From Chromobotia macracanthus (taxonomy: Eukaryota > Chordata > Actinopteri > Cypriniformes > Botiidae): 64,000 nt of DNA. The notes beneath the pieces are model-generated. The model did no database searches. It had not been told where the DNA came from and worked only from the letters and a program-made list of their open reading frames with translations. A program made the position numbers and the translations under genes. The stretch is from positions 2,218,501 through 2,282,500 of the forward strand of contig JAZGTH010000063.1 of the NCBI GenBank assembly GCA_036877525.1, in the 5' to 3' direction. Below are positions 46,901-60,240 of this stretch, piece by piece (positions within the stretch are counted from its first letter, which is position 1; the number at the start of each line of letters is the position of its first letter).

Positions 46901-49900
46901 ACTTTTCCAGTAAAATTCTTTTAAATTAAAGGCCTGTATTTTTTCTTTTCTACAGCACATTTGTTTGCCTTTGCTAAACTAATATAAACTCAATCAAATT
47001 TCACTTTACACTTACTTAAACGTAAAGCAGCTAATAAAATTTATCAGGTCTCAAGATTTTTGTTTCTCTTAAAAAAATGTTTTTGGGTAGTTAATCTGAC
47101 TTTGACAATGCCATACCTCTGCATAATTACTCTGCACTTTTAACACCCTTTGAAATCTGTGATGTTGACAAGCGAGTGATTTTTAATGTATGCTTGTATT
47201 AAAACATTTCTCTAACACTGTGAGTTTGGCTCAGTTTAACATTAGAGAGGTACCACTCTTTCTGTAATCTGCATGTCTGTTTAACAGGCTATAACTTCTC
47301 CCTTCACTTCCTCAGGCCTTCTTTAGCTCATGAAAGGAAAGCACTTCTTTTAAACACGTACAATGTCTAAACACCGCATTACACAGATCACGGTAAACTT
47401 CTGCACCTCTTTGAATTCCTTGTGCTGACCTTTTGGATGTAAGAGCAACTGAATCAGTTTATTTATCTGAACTGTGTATCATGCCCAACTTTTAGCTATT
47501 CACAGCGCACACAGGGCCCAGTTTGCTGTTGGGGGCAGATCGCTTACTTTCACGCCTGTGTCTGCCTGTTTTCGCTTTTCTAGGCCTATAGTTCTTCTGC
47601 ACCTACATTTTAGAGGCTTGCATTTTGTGAATAAGTAATTACAGTGCATTGTGTACACCGGCTATAGCTTAGAGGTTGCCTGTCTGCTTGCATTAGAGTA
47701 ATTTGCTTGTGCGAGCAACACGAGGTGGCATTCTTTCTCGTGCATCTTCTCAAAGCCCATCAGAAGATCTTGTGTTTTTTCAGAGGTTGGTGCTGCTTTT
47801 GTTGCTGCATGATTGGCCTCTGAACTGCAGGTCTATGGAAAAGAGCGTGGCGGATTTATGCCTGCAGTAACTCCCTCTCCTGAAAGCACATTTGTGTTTT
47901 TTGCTGTTGCCTTCATTTAATCTCCGATGAGACCATCGTTTCTTTGAATGTTTCTGTGAGTGGAGGGCTTTGTGTGCGCTGTGATCAAGCTCACCAGTGT
48001 CATTTGTACTGCATGTCTTCGTGAAGTTAATGTTTGGTCATTGCTTTTATTTGCCAATGGGTGGCGCTCACCCACAGAAGAACTGACTCGAATTGTGGCC
48101 ACACTGCATGTAAGCCAGCTGTATATGCACAGCATATGTACTTGTACTTTGTTTCAGAAGTGGGTTATTTTTATTACTCTCTTTTTCACTTAAAAACTGA
48201 TTTTTTGAAGTAATTTCTAGATTTTAATAAGATTAGGACCTTTGTGTTTTAATATAACTGATGGTACTCTTTTAAAAACTTTTAAAAAATAATTTAGAAA
48301 CTTGTGGGCCCCTCTAGACCTGTGAGGCCCTAGAATTGTCTCTGCGTTTCACCTCAATAGCTGTGGCCCCGGGCACACCGCTTGTTTCTCTCTGTATGTT
48401 CTACACTTCTGAAACACTGAACCTTCTGGAGTGTCCATGAAAATGCATCTGATTTCTATTCAGCCTGTAATTTATCACCTGTGTTTCCAGGTAAATACTT
48501 TTGCCATGTATTCCCAAAAATCTACGAGGCAGTCATCAGGCTGGACATGGGAACTTGTCACCTTTTCCCAAACAAACACACAGGGCTGATCAAAGTTATC
48601 GCATGGTAATTGGTCTCTATTTACATTCCAAAACAAACAGCATTCTGCTGAGATGGCTCCGTGCTGACTGCACCCTCTAACCTGTGATCGCAGCGTGGGC
48701 GTCAAAATCCAGCGCAGCGCATGCATGCACCTGAATCTTCCATGGAGCACGCCGACCTCTGAGTTCAGCTTATCAGCTGACACCCTGTGCAATTCACTGT
48801 TTGAAATAGCCGACTGGCTGCAATACTTTTCCACACACAGTATTGCTTCTGTTTTCTATATGCGTGCTGGTGTTTTCAGCTGATCTTTGCAGCCTTGTGT
48901 AACACAACAAAATTATGTGACATTTTAAATAAGCTGAGGTAGAACATTATGTGTCAACTTACTGTTTATTCTTACACTATTTCCTCATGTCAGAAGTCTG
49001 TTTGAGAGTAAAACTGGTCTGGCTATGTACAGTAGATGTATGATAATTGCTACTGGAGACCAGATCTAAAGACATTTAGAGTGGTATTCTCTGAAAGTGA
49101 CATCCGCACAATATATGGTATGCCTACAGCCTATTAAAACACATGCAAAATGGGTGTGGTTTTAATTTTACACAAGCTAATGAGAAAATTTACAGTAAAC
49201 TGTCGACATTATCCACAGATGCCAGGCTTGATTTACATCCATACGAGTTTGTTTCAGCGTTTACAACCACAAGTTTAAAAGATCTTCCGTCTATGTGTCC
49301 ATCTGTGGCATGCATTAACCTAGAAAGTTATTTTACTGGAAGGTAAGCGCATGTTTGCACAGATCCGTCAGGTTTTATGGTTGTATTGATTAACACATCA
49401 CTGTACTCAAGTGACCTCCAGTGAGAACAGTACATGCGGTAAAGGGGAAGCTTTTGAAACTAAAGCATTTTGAAAATATGAAGCATTAGAGTGCAAGACA
49501 GATGTGCAACAAGTGTGTGACATAACTTCCTTTGGGAAGCCTTGTGCAAAATCAAGTGCCTTATGTCCCTCGATCCATGCTGGTCTTTTTGGCAGCAGCC
49601 TGAGAAAATGACACCTGCACCTGTATGCGATGCTTCGGGCCTGGACACAAGACCATGAGAGTGGACAGATTGGCCACTTGTACAGTAACTGAGCTCTCAT
49701 AATGCACTCTTTATTTCTTGCTATAGTGGGGAGGGCATGCATGTGTTCTGCACTCCCCAATGTGTCTGTGGCTCAAAGGGAGCTGTTTTATTAGAGTGCC
49801 GACAGTAAAGTTGATATAAAGCCAGTGTGGCTCATACTGTGCTAACCCAAAAGTATGACCCTCGGCTGTGCCACACTGAACTCGCTGGGGTCCCCGGGGG

Positions 49901-50622
49901 CCTTCTGTTGGGTTAACAAGGAGGGCCTTGTGTCCGGCGCATGGCTGGCCAGCACGGGCAGGCGGTGGGCAGGGTGGTGCTTGTTGATGGGTCATCAGGG
50001 AACTAATCTGACAGGTGCTTCTTTTGTTTTTCGGGAGCTGATTGCAGACAATGGAGCAGACTCTGTCACTCTGCACACTAATGTGAGTGTTTCTGGAGGC
50101 CTCAGGCATGCTAGACACAAATTTGATGATTTATATTTGACATTATCTTGTAGAGGTGACACCAGAATGAAGGGGATTATGAAGGAAAAGGGCCAAAAAT
50201 CTGCATGTTTTTGTGCAGATGTACAAGTGTGGATGTACGTTTGGTTTTGTAAGGCAGACAGGTTATCACACTTTGGTCAATTTCAGTAGCATTTTAAGGG
50301 TGTTTAAATGCCACTACATATATTATAGCAACACATTTACATACAAATATTGAAATAAATTGGTGCACAACTGCTCACTTCATTGAGTAGATGGTAAATC
50401 TGCTCAGGGAAGTTGAGATGAAGTTCCGGTACGTGTGAATATGATTGTAATACGCGTGTAATATAGTTCACAAACATTTCAGTACTCACATTAAAGTGTA
50501 AACAGCAAAATCACGCAAAACTTGTGCGATTTAAAGACACGCAACGTGACATCCTGTCAGCGCATGCGCACTTAAACCCTGAAGATGCGCCGCGAGAACG
50601 TGCGAGAAGGTGCAGCTGAACA
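43946..50622. other. Gene-free region with candidate regulatory blocks
   Basis: No coding gene seen. Two GC-richer, repeat-poor patches stand out: 46060-46440, with poly-C runs, GCTATTTAAAGCC and an octamer ATTTGCAT at 46375; and 49550-50120, with GGGGTCCCCGGGGGCC. Open frames such as 49855-50289 match nothing known. The last 200 bases before the minisatellite are AT-rich and then CpG-rich (GATGCGCCGCGAGAACG). Confidence 0.4.
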
Positions 50623-51931
50623 GTGGGGCATGTTGTCACACTATATGTGGGGTAAGTTGTCACACTATATGTGGGGCATGTTGTCACACTTTATGTGGGG
50701 TAAGTTGTCACACTATATGTGGGGTAAGTTGTCACACTGTATGTGGGGCATGTTGTCACACTATATGTGGGGCATGTTGTCACACTATATGTGGGGTAAG
50801 TTGTCACACTATATGTGGGGCATGTTGTCACACTATATGTGGGGTAAGTTGTCACACTATATGTGGGGCATGTTGTCACACTATATGTGGGGTAAGTTGT
50901 CACACTATATGTGGGGCATGTTGTCACACTTTATGTGGGGCATGTTGTCACACTGTATGTGGGGTAAGTTGTCACACTATATGTGGGGCATGTTGTCACA
51001 CTATATGTGGGGCATGTTGTCACACTATATGTGGGGTAAGTTGTCACACTATATGTGGGGTAAGTTGTCACACTAATTGTCACATATGGTGGGGTAAGTT
51101 GTCACACTATATGTGGGGCATGTTGTCACACTGTATGTGGGGTAAGTTGTCATACTATATGTGGGGTAAGTTGTCACACTGTATGTGGGGTAAGTTGTCA
51201 CACTATATGTGGGGCATGTTGTCACACTATATGTGGGGTAAGTTGTCACACTATTGTGCCACATATGTGGGGTAAGTTGTCACACTATATGTGGGGTAAG
51301 TTGTCACACTATATGTGGGGCATGTTGTCACACTATATGTGGGGGTTGTCCACATGTTGTCACACTATATGTGGGGTAAGTTGTCACACTATATGTGGGG
51401 CATGTTGTCACACTGTATGTGGGGTAAGTTGTCACACTATATGTGGGGGTTATAAAAGTTGTCACACTATATGTGGGGCATGTTGTCACACTGTATGTGG
51501 GGTAAGTTGTCACACTGTATGTGGGGCATGTTGTCACACTATATGTGGGGCATGTTGTCACACTATATGTGGGGTAAGTTGTCACACTATATGTGGGGCA
51601 TGTTGTCACACTATATGTGGGGTAAGTTGTCACACTATTGTAACTATATGTGGGGGTAAGTTGTCACACTATATGTGGGGTAAGTTGTCACACTATATGT
51701 GGGGCATGTTGTCACACTATATGTGGGGTAAGTTGTCACACTATATGTGGGGTAAGTTGTCACACTATATGTGGGGCATGTTGTCACACTATATGTGGGG
51801 TAAGTTGTCACACTATATGTGGGGTAAGTTGTCACACTGTATGTGGGGTAAGTTGTCACACTATATGTGGGGTAAGTTGTCACACTGTATGTGGGGTAAG
51901 TTGTCACACTATATGTGGGGTAAGTTGTCAC
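50623..51931. repeat. 24-bp minisatellite, about 54 copies, two alternating unit types
   Basis: The unit shares TTGTCACACTATATGTGGGG and differs in one spot: TAAG (type A) or CATG (type B). The order is irregular, B A B A A B B A at the left and mostly A at the right. Minor variants change CTATAT to CTGTAT or CTTTAT. Four short interruptions (near 51075, 51253, 51345, 51450) and one near 51640 break the register. Type A contains GGGGTAAGT, a consensus 5' splice donor on the plus strand. Eight-residue peptide repeats in every frame are artefacts. Confidence 0.95.
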
Positions 51932-54600
51932 AGTGACAGCGGGTTTTAAGCACAATAGTATTGGCTTTATAGCAAAATGTAAACAATAAGCAGTTAATGA
52001 TACGAAAACAGTGTATAGCACGTCACACAATCACAATCGTTTTGGCCAATAAATGTTGTAATTAATGAATTGAAATAAAAATGTTGTGGTTTATAGTCTA
52101 CAGCTTCATATTTAGTGGACCGTTCTCTAAATGTAAGCCAGCGTGCTTTTATTATGCCCAACAGCTTTAGCAAAAATGTCATAATAAATAGTTTGGAAAG
52201 CAAACTTTACATAAAGATTCATTTAAGTTAGTTTTGATGGAGGCGTTTAGGTAAAACCAACACACATGAACGCTGGCACTGCACTTTTGACCCAAAATTG
52301 TATTTACTGGATACATGCCCTGTGTGACAACTAGCCCCAGCTTTGCCCATTACAAGGTTTACACTCCACTCATTATTGTGTTCATCAACTCATCAACTCT
52401 GTTTTCGTAGTAAGCTACAGTGTCTAAGAAATCAGGAAAGATACATTATATTTACAAACATTGCATTAGAAGGAAATTCTTGTAAAATTCTTGATTTTGT
52501 AAAATATTTTGTGCATTATCACATTGTGTCTGTCATGCACAGTCGTATGAGTTATTGCTTTATGGAATCTCACACCTGGCATGCAGTTATCAGAGACTTT
52601 CATCAGGCAGGTGATACTCAAACGGTCTTGTGCGCAGTGTCAAGCTTGTTAAAGGAGGGAATACAAGTAAATCAAGTCTGTGTATCTCCGGCTGGTAATC
52701 CCCCCTCACTTTCAGAATCAGACTCATTCAGTCCCAATATGTCACTTGATGGGTTTTCTGTCTAGCAGATATGACAGAACTCAGTGGGGGACTGCAGCCC
52801 ACAGTTAGTTGAAGACAGAGGCCTGTCAAAACTCTTTAGGAGTAGCTGTTCTACCCCAGTCTGTTGACCTCGTTCATTGCACCCCTTTACCCTCCTAAAC
52901 ACATCTAAGAGTCGTCTAAGAGTCGTCTCCCTGAGTCTCTAGTCCCTTACACCAGCTGTAGAAAAATTTAAGTTTAAAGGAAAGATAGACAAAAAGTTGG
53001 ATGGGTGGAGAGACAGTTATATTTGTTTTGATTTTTTAAGAGCGACACTAATATTCTTCTGCAGAGACAGACTGTTTGTGCTGAGCACCCGCTGCTATTT
53101 TATAGGTGTCCTACATTATAAGACTCTTATAATAAGACTCCACGTGAGTTTGTGAAGACAAATTCTTTTGATTGCTTTTTGGAGGGACTTGTTATGCTGT
53201 ACACCGAAACTTTTTTAATATTTAACAAGGCCCTCTATAAAAGCCTTTACTTCACAAACTGATGACAGAATACTTTCCTCATATGCATGCTGTTGGTAAT
53301 ACTTGAATTTCATAAGTGAGGTTTTCTATATTACCTCAGGTAAAGCTGAGTGAAGCGTGCACATTTACATTTAGTGTATTGCTGTGTGGTTGCTATGGTG
53401 TTGTATGTAGTTGCTAGGGTGTTGCTTAGCCCGTGTGATATTCTGATCTTTAGATATGGCTCTGCAAAAACTTTATGTTTGATTATTTTGTAAATGATAA
53501 CACACCCATTCTTGTTGAACAGTTGAATTGATTTGTGTTGTATGGAAAGTTTGCTAGTTTATTTTTAGGGTTTTTAATAGAGCCTTAATCTGAAGTCTGG
53601 GCAATAGTTACAGTGATGCTTGTTTGTATTTGTCCAATAACAAATACAGTAAATACAGTAATAATATGAAAAATGTATTGTGTTGTGTCTCCCAAATGTT
53701 ATATTTAGCTTTTGCAAATGGATTTGTTATTTTTTACCATGTTTGTGCCCGCTCAGTGTTTGACTGCAATGTGGAAAACACGCTGTCTTTGTGCCACCTT
53801 TTGTGTTCTGATTACCATTATAGGCAGCGATAAGTGTCTTAAACACAAGTTATCTGGTCATCTTGTCTGTCAGGCTTGTTTACAGTGATGACAGCCTTTG
53901 AACCGTGTGTGAGTAGCATAATTGCTAAAGTGGATCTCTGGTGCAGAGGCCATTGGCACGAGGTTACAGAGATACAGGCTGGAAGTGTCAGAGGGGTGGG
54001 GGGAGTACTGGTAAACAAACGTAAAACAAACACAAGTCCAGTGTCTCTTCCCGTTGCACCCCAGCCCCACCCTTGAGTAAAGATACAAGGACCTCTTTTA
54101 TTCCAGAACAAATGTCAGCCCCTCAGTACAGTTAGAAGCAACAAAGGGAATCAAAGCGTGTGTGTATGAAAGGCCGTGAGGTTCTGGCACGGCTGGCGGG
54201 CTGCTGGAGCGTGCGGCTGCGGTCCGAAACAGATGGCAGATGAGGAGAAGGTAGAACAGACACCCGGCCAGCCGAGCAACCCCTCTATGGCCGAGGGTCC
54301 AGTTCGGTTTGGTCACAGGAGGTGGTGACTCTTAAGAGTGGGCAGTGACCAGAGACACTTGGTGTTGTGAAGCGTGGAAAGAACTGATATGGGACTGAAC
54401 TCGGGCTTGTGGCAGCCGAGCAGATGCTTGGCAGAGTTAATGAGAGGCACGCGCTGACCTCACATCATGTCAGGGAACTTTCAGACAAAAACAACAAGTT
54501 TGAAGGTGCTCAATTAGTTGGAACTAAAGGTCCTTCTGTCCACTCCATGAGTTTCCAGATTGGACTTTTAATTGGACCTCATAATGTTTCAGAAAGCACC
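51932..54600. other. Gene-free region
   Basis: AT-rich, with a GGTTGCTA-type repeat at 53380-53430 and a GC-richer patch at 53940-54440 that includes GGCACGGCTGGCGGGCTGC. No exon or RNA gene was recognised. Confidence 0.45.
53380..53430. repeat. GGTTGCTA-type dispersed repeat
   Basis: GTGTGGTTGCTATGGTGTTG and GTTGCTAGGGTGTTGC words, the same family as 4105-4180. It is followed by GATATTCTGATCTTTAG; a related GATATTCTGGTCC follows the first copy. Confidence 0.55.
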
Positions 54601-54602
54601 AA

Positions 54603-54720
54603 GCATGTTAACAGTTCTGGGTGAAGTGGATGGGAATTTTTGTTATATATTCGGAAGCATGTTTACAGTGCTGGGTGAACTGGATGGGAATTTTTGTTAT
54701 ATATTCGGAAGCATGTTAAT
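54603..54720 (+). repeat. 54-bp tandem duplication
   Basis: GCATGTTAACAG at 54603, GCATGTTTACAG at 54657 and GCATGTTAATAG at 54711 mark two full units plus the start of a third. The units differ at only a few bases and share TGGATGGGAATTTTTG and TATATTCGGAA. The period is divisible by three, so a short frame runs through, but no protein is recognised. Confidence 0.9.
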
Positions 54721-55454
54721 AGCGCATTCAGGAGGCCAGCAGAAGCTGAAGTAGTTATTTTGGTGAAATAATGTTTTTGTGGTTTGACAAACAATAGTAT
54801 AATGTCAATATATTTCATGCCAGAATTGATATTCTGTTGTTATTTAACATCCAGATTCTTAATGAATTAAATAATGAAATGTTGGTCTCTTATTGCATTG
54901 CTGGGCTGAATGGACTGGTTATATGATACTTTTGTTGTAATGAAAACATCAGTCTGCACTGTTTATTTTGCTAGATCACTCTTTTGTGAGTAGATGAAGA
55001 CTGTGTGAATTTCAGCATACAGAAACAGTGTTAAACACCCCAGAAGTTCTTCAAGGCCTAACATTGATCCCCAACAAACAGCACGTTTGCAGACCTGGCT
55101 CATGCGCGTTGGTCTTTGCCCTCTGTGGCCTGAGAGCTCTTTTGAAGCCTAGCTGTGTAGACAATAGAGGGATCTGTGCTGGAGCTCATTTGAGCAGTTT
55201 CACATGACCATCTCTCCAGGTTCAGAGGCTCTGGATGCCTTCAGTTATGGAGAGAAGCATTCCTTGTGGATCTTGTTTCCAGGTGAAGAATGATTTCCAC
55301 CCCACCTCCACTGCCTACCACAGAGGACAAACTCAAAATCCATGGTCCCATCCCATCCTCCTGATGTATGTGTGAGATCATTGTGGGCATCTTTTTACCT
55401 TTGGAGAATGAGCAAGCTCAGCCAATCTTATCTCACTGGAAAACACAGATGTTT

Positions 55455-55665
55455 TACGAGTTGGTGATTTTGTATAAATTTGTACAATGTGATACATACA
55501 AAAACTTATGAAGTTTAGAGAAAAAGCAGGAAAGTCCAACCCTAACCCCACCTCTAAACCTAACCATTCCTGGGGTAAAAGCAGATCACATGAATATGTG
55601 CAAATAATATTGTACAAATTCATATGGATTACACATGAATTTGCTAAAATCTAAAATAGTTGCGA
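55455..55665. mobile_element. Non-autonomous element with imperfect inverted ends
   Basis: TTTGTATAAATTTGTACAA on the left and TTGTACAAATTCATATGG on the right face each other around an interior with CCCTAACCCCACCTCTAAAC, the pattern of a common cyprinid short element. No coding sequence. Confidence 0.5.
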
Positions 55666-58600
55666 ATTGCTACATGAGATTGTGTTGGCTCAGTTTATGA
55701 CCCACAGCTGAACTCAAGAGTTCGTAAACTGTTACCCAGCTAACAATTTTTAGACAAAGCTTTGTAGGCATTGTAATAATGATATTGCTTGGATAAGAAC
55801 GTTATTCAAACGTTTTTTATTCTGTAACATTTTTAAAATGTTTGACTGCCAGTTTAAAAGTAACGTCTTTCTTATCTGATATATATAGCATTAAAAAAGC
55901 ATTCTACTAATGTTACTGTGAATGTTTTTGATACCTTTCAGAGAACTTTGAGAGAACTTTGAGAGACTGTGAGCCAGCGTTCTAAGAACGTTCTCTGTTG
56001 GCTTGATAGGAACTACAGTAGCATGAGTGTAGTCCTTTAAATGAGTTTACTGCTTTACAGAAGTTTTGATATATTCAGGACTTGTACAGTACAGGTTGAT
56101 GTGACAGTGTGCCTTTGTGCTGAGGACAGCTGTGTTAGCAAGCCTGTCCAAATTATGACCGTTTTAATCATTCTTTTGTACGAGATTGACATGAACGTTG
56201 GACAGTTGTATAGTGTACTGCTTGAAGACGTACAAGTATATATTGAATATGTCATTCAGTTTCAGCTTGAAAACGAGGGCAGCACTTCATTATTCTCAAC
56301 CTTGTCCATTCACAGAAACAAAAGCTCGTTTGACCATGCGGCTAGTTTGAATAATTTTGACAGGCCCTTTTAATGGGCGCGTTGTCTGCGGGCTACCAAA
56401 CAGATTACCATTGTTCACCAATATCAGCTCTGCCCGTCGCATTGTCCCCTGACATCTGAGTGGCATGCGGCCCCAAATTGCCGATTCTATCCACATGTAC
56501 AGACACACAAACGCTGTAGAGTACAGCTGCCCGAAAAAGACGCAGTCCACGGGACGTCCCTCTTTAGTGACTGCTGACATCATGTATGTGTGTGAGACTC
56601 CATGCCACCTATGAGCTAACACAACCTGTTGATCGCAGCCAGTGATGCAGAAGTAATCGTCCGAGCGCGGGGCTGGAAATTAAAATGACAATTTGAATTG
56701 TGTTGTGGGAAGCGGGAAACTCTGGTCTTCTCTGTATCTCACAGTGTGTGTTTGAGGTGTCTGGTTTTAGCCAGAATCTGAGAGTAAATGAACGTGTACT
56801 GTGTGACTGGATGAATTCATCATGATCTGGCCGTGTCAGTGTGAGAGATTATATTAACTTTGGCTTCAGTTTGGCAACACTGTACAGGATTTTAATGAAG
56901 ATGCATATTGATTAACCAGATCAGGTTAACTGTTTCCCAGTACATGAAACCTTTGTTGGGACATGTTTTTTATATAAGGCAGAAATATCTGTACAGTTGA
57001 AATGATTTTACATTTCATGCGTTTTTTCTAAATATGGCGTTTTGATTTCTGGCTTCCTTTCCTCTTTGGCTGATTCGTTTTCTGCTCCTTTGTGCAGTTT
57101 AATATCACATATTTAACTTCAAAAGAACAATAATAAAAATACGTGAGTCCGTTTTTTATTACATTACAAGTGGTACATTTGTAATGACTCTAGAAATGGT
57201 TTTAGACTGGAGATGTTGCTCTTCTCCAAACTAATGATAGGTGAGGATTCTTTGACCCGTGTCTGAGTCAATAAAGGTTGCTGAGGATCACACTGTGCTA
57301 AATTTCCACATGCACTCAGAATGATTTACGTCCAACTTATAAATCCAATGGCAAATGCGTTAATGTAGATAAGTAGATCCCTAACTGTAAGAGAGACAGC
57401 GAGTTTAGATTGTAAATATCAAATCTTCTTAACTTTATAATTCCACCTATAAGCGCTAACCATCTGTTCTATAGTACCTACTAAACAGCGGAAGTTTTTA
57501 AGATGTGTTTGTTGAACAAATAAAGGCTTGGAAGAGGATAAACTATTTAAACAGTAGAAAGGATTTTCAGTTACAGGCTACAGGAAGTGTCAGAGATAAA
57601 GATCAGAATAAGATCAACATATCTATATAATAAATAACTGTACACCCGTGCACATTACAGTGAATCAGGATGTGTTAAGAGTCTATTAAATATAGTTCAA
57701 TACTCTAGAAATAAAACGATCACTCACTATTTAATGAGAAAAAGCTCAGAACACTTCCTGTCAGAGGCTGAAGTTTATTCACCATAACATGGTGTTTACT
57801 GTAAATCATATCTGTGCAGTTTTGTGGTTTGAAAGGTCTTTTTTACATGTCAGTGGTGTTAATCAGCTTGTGATAACTTTAGTTTAGTCAGTATCTGATA
57901 TGGAGATCAGTGATTCTGTGTTTTGTAATGTTGTTTCTGATTTATGACCTTTAATTTGGTTTAACACAACTGACAAAAGAGCATGACAGCAAATGATGTA
58001 CTACATGTTTTGTTGTTCAGTGTGCCATTGTGTGAAATAAAACAAAGAGATTCAGAAATGAATTAATACACCACGGCAGGTGTAACGAATGATTAATGAG
58101 TATATAGATGTGAATGTCTTAAATATGATAAAGCCTGTTAAGAGTTTTCCTCAGAGCTATTTTTATTGTTTATTTTTTTTAACAGGTCAGGAAGAAATCA
58201 TCTGAACATCTGGACACAACCCCAGTCTGAGCTGCTGTGAGACCATCTCACTGTGTCTACATGGTTTGGGTGAGTTTAGGTCATGACCTTTGACCTGCAG
58301 CCCTTCCTGCTCAGGGTCACTGGTTCTCTTTCAGCCAGCCGGAAGCACTGCTCTCATTTGCTCGCACTCGGAGCCAGCAGGAGATCCAGACATCACAGTA
58401 AACCTGGTCCTGCTCTTTCTCCATACGATGGTTTATTATTATTATTATTATTAAATTACAGTGGTAACTTATTACTTAGAAATGCTCTTGAAGGGTCCTC
58501 AGTTTTTAAAAAAATGATTCATGATTCATAATTTGTTTTCAGAAATGTCTGTGTTGGAGTTGTGGTGTAGTTGGAGTTGTGGTGTGTGGGGGTGGGTTTA

Positions 58601-58794
58601 AACCTGGCCTATGCCAATTCCACTTAATCCCAAATGTGCTATCTCATAACAATGGTAAACTGTCTGTAAATCTAGAAACAGAATGCTGCTCATATTCAGA
58701 GCTGTGGTGTTTAATGTACGTGTTACCACATTGTGAGCTTATGGTGGTGCTTATGTGGGTGAGTGGTGTTTAGCACATCGCTGTTCAGTTCTGG

Positions 58795-58850
58795 GTACTC
58801 GCTCAGGCGTTGCTATGTGGTTGCTCACAGGTTGCTTTCTGGTCTAACAC
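58795..58850. repeat. GGTTGCTA-type dispersed repeat
   Basis: GCGTTGCTATGTGGTTGC and CAGGTTGCTTTCTGG words; a degraded member of the family at 4105-4180. Confidence 0.5.
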
Positions 58851-59041
58851 ATAATGAAGTCTGTATAATACTCTTTTCTGTTGATATGGCTCTTATACAT
58901 ATATGGCATATGTACATGATGTCAGTATTGGTTAGGCAATGTTTAGAACAGCGGGATGGTGAAGTGTCTTTGTAGTATATACTGTATATAAGTTGATGTG
59001 TATGTAGATGCAGTAGAGCTAAACTGTCATTGGTCAGGCAG

Positions 59042-59310
59042 TAGAACTGCACAATATTGAACAAAATGTGATTGCGATAATTAACAAAATAATGCTATAT
59101 ACAGTATAGTACATTTTTATAAAGAAATCAATTTTAATTATAGCACAATTTATTTAAAATCTGAAAATTATATAACCAACATGTTTCTTATTATTTCTGA
59201 GAAGAGAAAGCTTTACCTAACATAGCATTTACATAGCATACATAACTTTGTGAAATATTATTGCAACAATTGCAGTATGCACATGCGAGATATTTTATTA
59301 TGCAACCCTA
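59042..59310. mobile_element. hAT-like non-autonomous element
   Basis: The left end AGAACTGCACAATATTG and the complement of the right end AGGGTTGCATAATA are imperfect inverted repeats; inner words GTGATTGCGATAATTA and TGCACATGCGAGATATTTTA are typical of an abundant vertebrate hAT-derived fragment with a GCTGCACGAT terminus. Non-coding and old. Confidence 0.5.
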
Positions 59311-60059
59311 TCAGAAAGTGACCATATGTGGTTCCATGCATGTTATGGATTAATTTGTCCATCGAACAGAACAGCCTGTATATTCTGTATGGACTGAAAA
59401 AGTCTTGTATTGCTTTACAGCTGCTGTAACAGCAGGCCTGCAATTACACTGCCTTTTGCTGGCTCGTCTACAGCGGCATTTTCTTGCCAGAGGACAGCTG
59501 ATGTGTTTCTGATGATAAGGTGTATATCACACAGCTCTCCACCCCTGCCTTTCATCTGAGATCACAGGGCCCGCCTCTCATATCTGAGGCCCCGCCCAGC
59601 CTGAGCAGAGGGGGTGGGGCCTGATTATCAGGTTCTGGACGTGAACAGCTGGCGGTGTGGAGTGCTTAACTCTGAACATGAGAGGGGTGGGATATTGCCA
59701 CCCTCTCAATTAGACCCTTTTCATTTCCCTGTGCCTTTATGATTGATCATTGAGAAGGACATAATGCAGAAATGGGCAGGTATGACACGAAACAATACGA
59801 CAGGAATCAAACCAATGGAGAAGAGCTTTAGGATTCTCACGGTTGGCTGTCATATAGTTTCTCTGAAAGAGTGAAAGAGTTCCTATAGGTTTAATTTCAG
59901 CTGTTTTTGCTGAACACTGAAAGAATTTATGATAAGAATGAAATGAGGAAAAGTTTATCAAAGCTTGTGCTCTACCTGTGTGTCTGTAGGCCCTGCTGTG
60001 CTGTATAGTTCCCCATGTAATTAATTGAACATTTTATTTTATTTAAGGTGGCAGTTTAG
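59311..60059. other. Gene-free region with a GC-rich patch
   Basis: Positions 59450-59750 are GC-rich and repeat-poor (GAGGCCCCGCCCAGCC, GGTGGGGCCTGATTATC), followed by ATGATTGATCATTGAG. A regulatory role is possible. No gene found. Confidence 0.4.
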
Positions 60060-60240
60060 CCAACAATAAAACTTCTGTTTGTTTACTTTTTCCTCTTGTT
60101 GTTTCAAACCCGTATGACTTTGCTAGTCATACAGTGTCAGTCTCTATTTACAATTTATAGGTCAACGTTCTTCTAAAGTTCCCCCCTTGTGTTCCACTGA
60201 GTCATATGAGTTTGAAATGACAGTAAGTGATGGCAGGATT
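60060..60240. mobile_element. MITE fragment related to 14010-14190
   Basis: TGTTGTTTCAAACCCGTATG on the left is mirrored by CATATGAGTTTGAAATGACA on the right, the inverted-arm words of the common cyprinid MITE. The arms are diverged and the outermost termini are lost. Confidence 0.5.

Larger units (their letters stand above)
54721..59041. other. Gene-free region
   Basis: Holds a dispersed element at 55455-55665, a GC-richer patch at 56370-56660, and a GGTTGCTA-type repeat at 58795-58850. A frame at 56041-56373 has no recognisable domain. No gene found. Confidence 0.45.

Noticed and set aside
49855..50289. 144-aa open frame in a GC-rich block
   Set aside because: No domain, no supporting splice structure, and an overlapping frame of similar length on the other strand; GC-rich sequence simply has fewer stops.
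50585..51949. Overlapping frames with 8-residue Trp/His or Cys/His repeats
   Set aside because: They are artefacts of the 24-bp minisatellite, which is stop-free in several frames on both strands.
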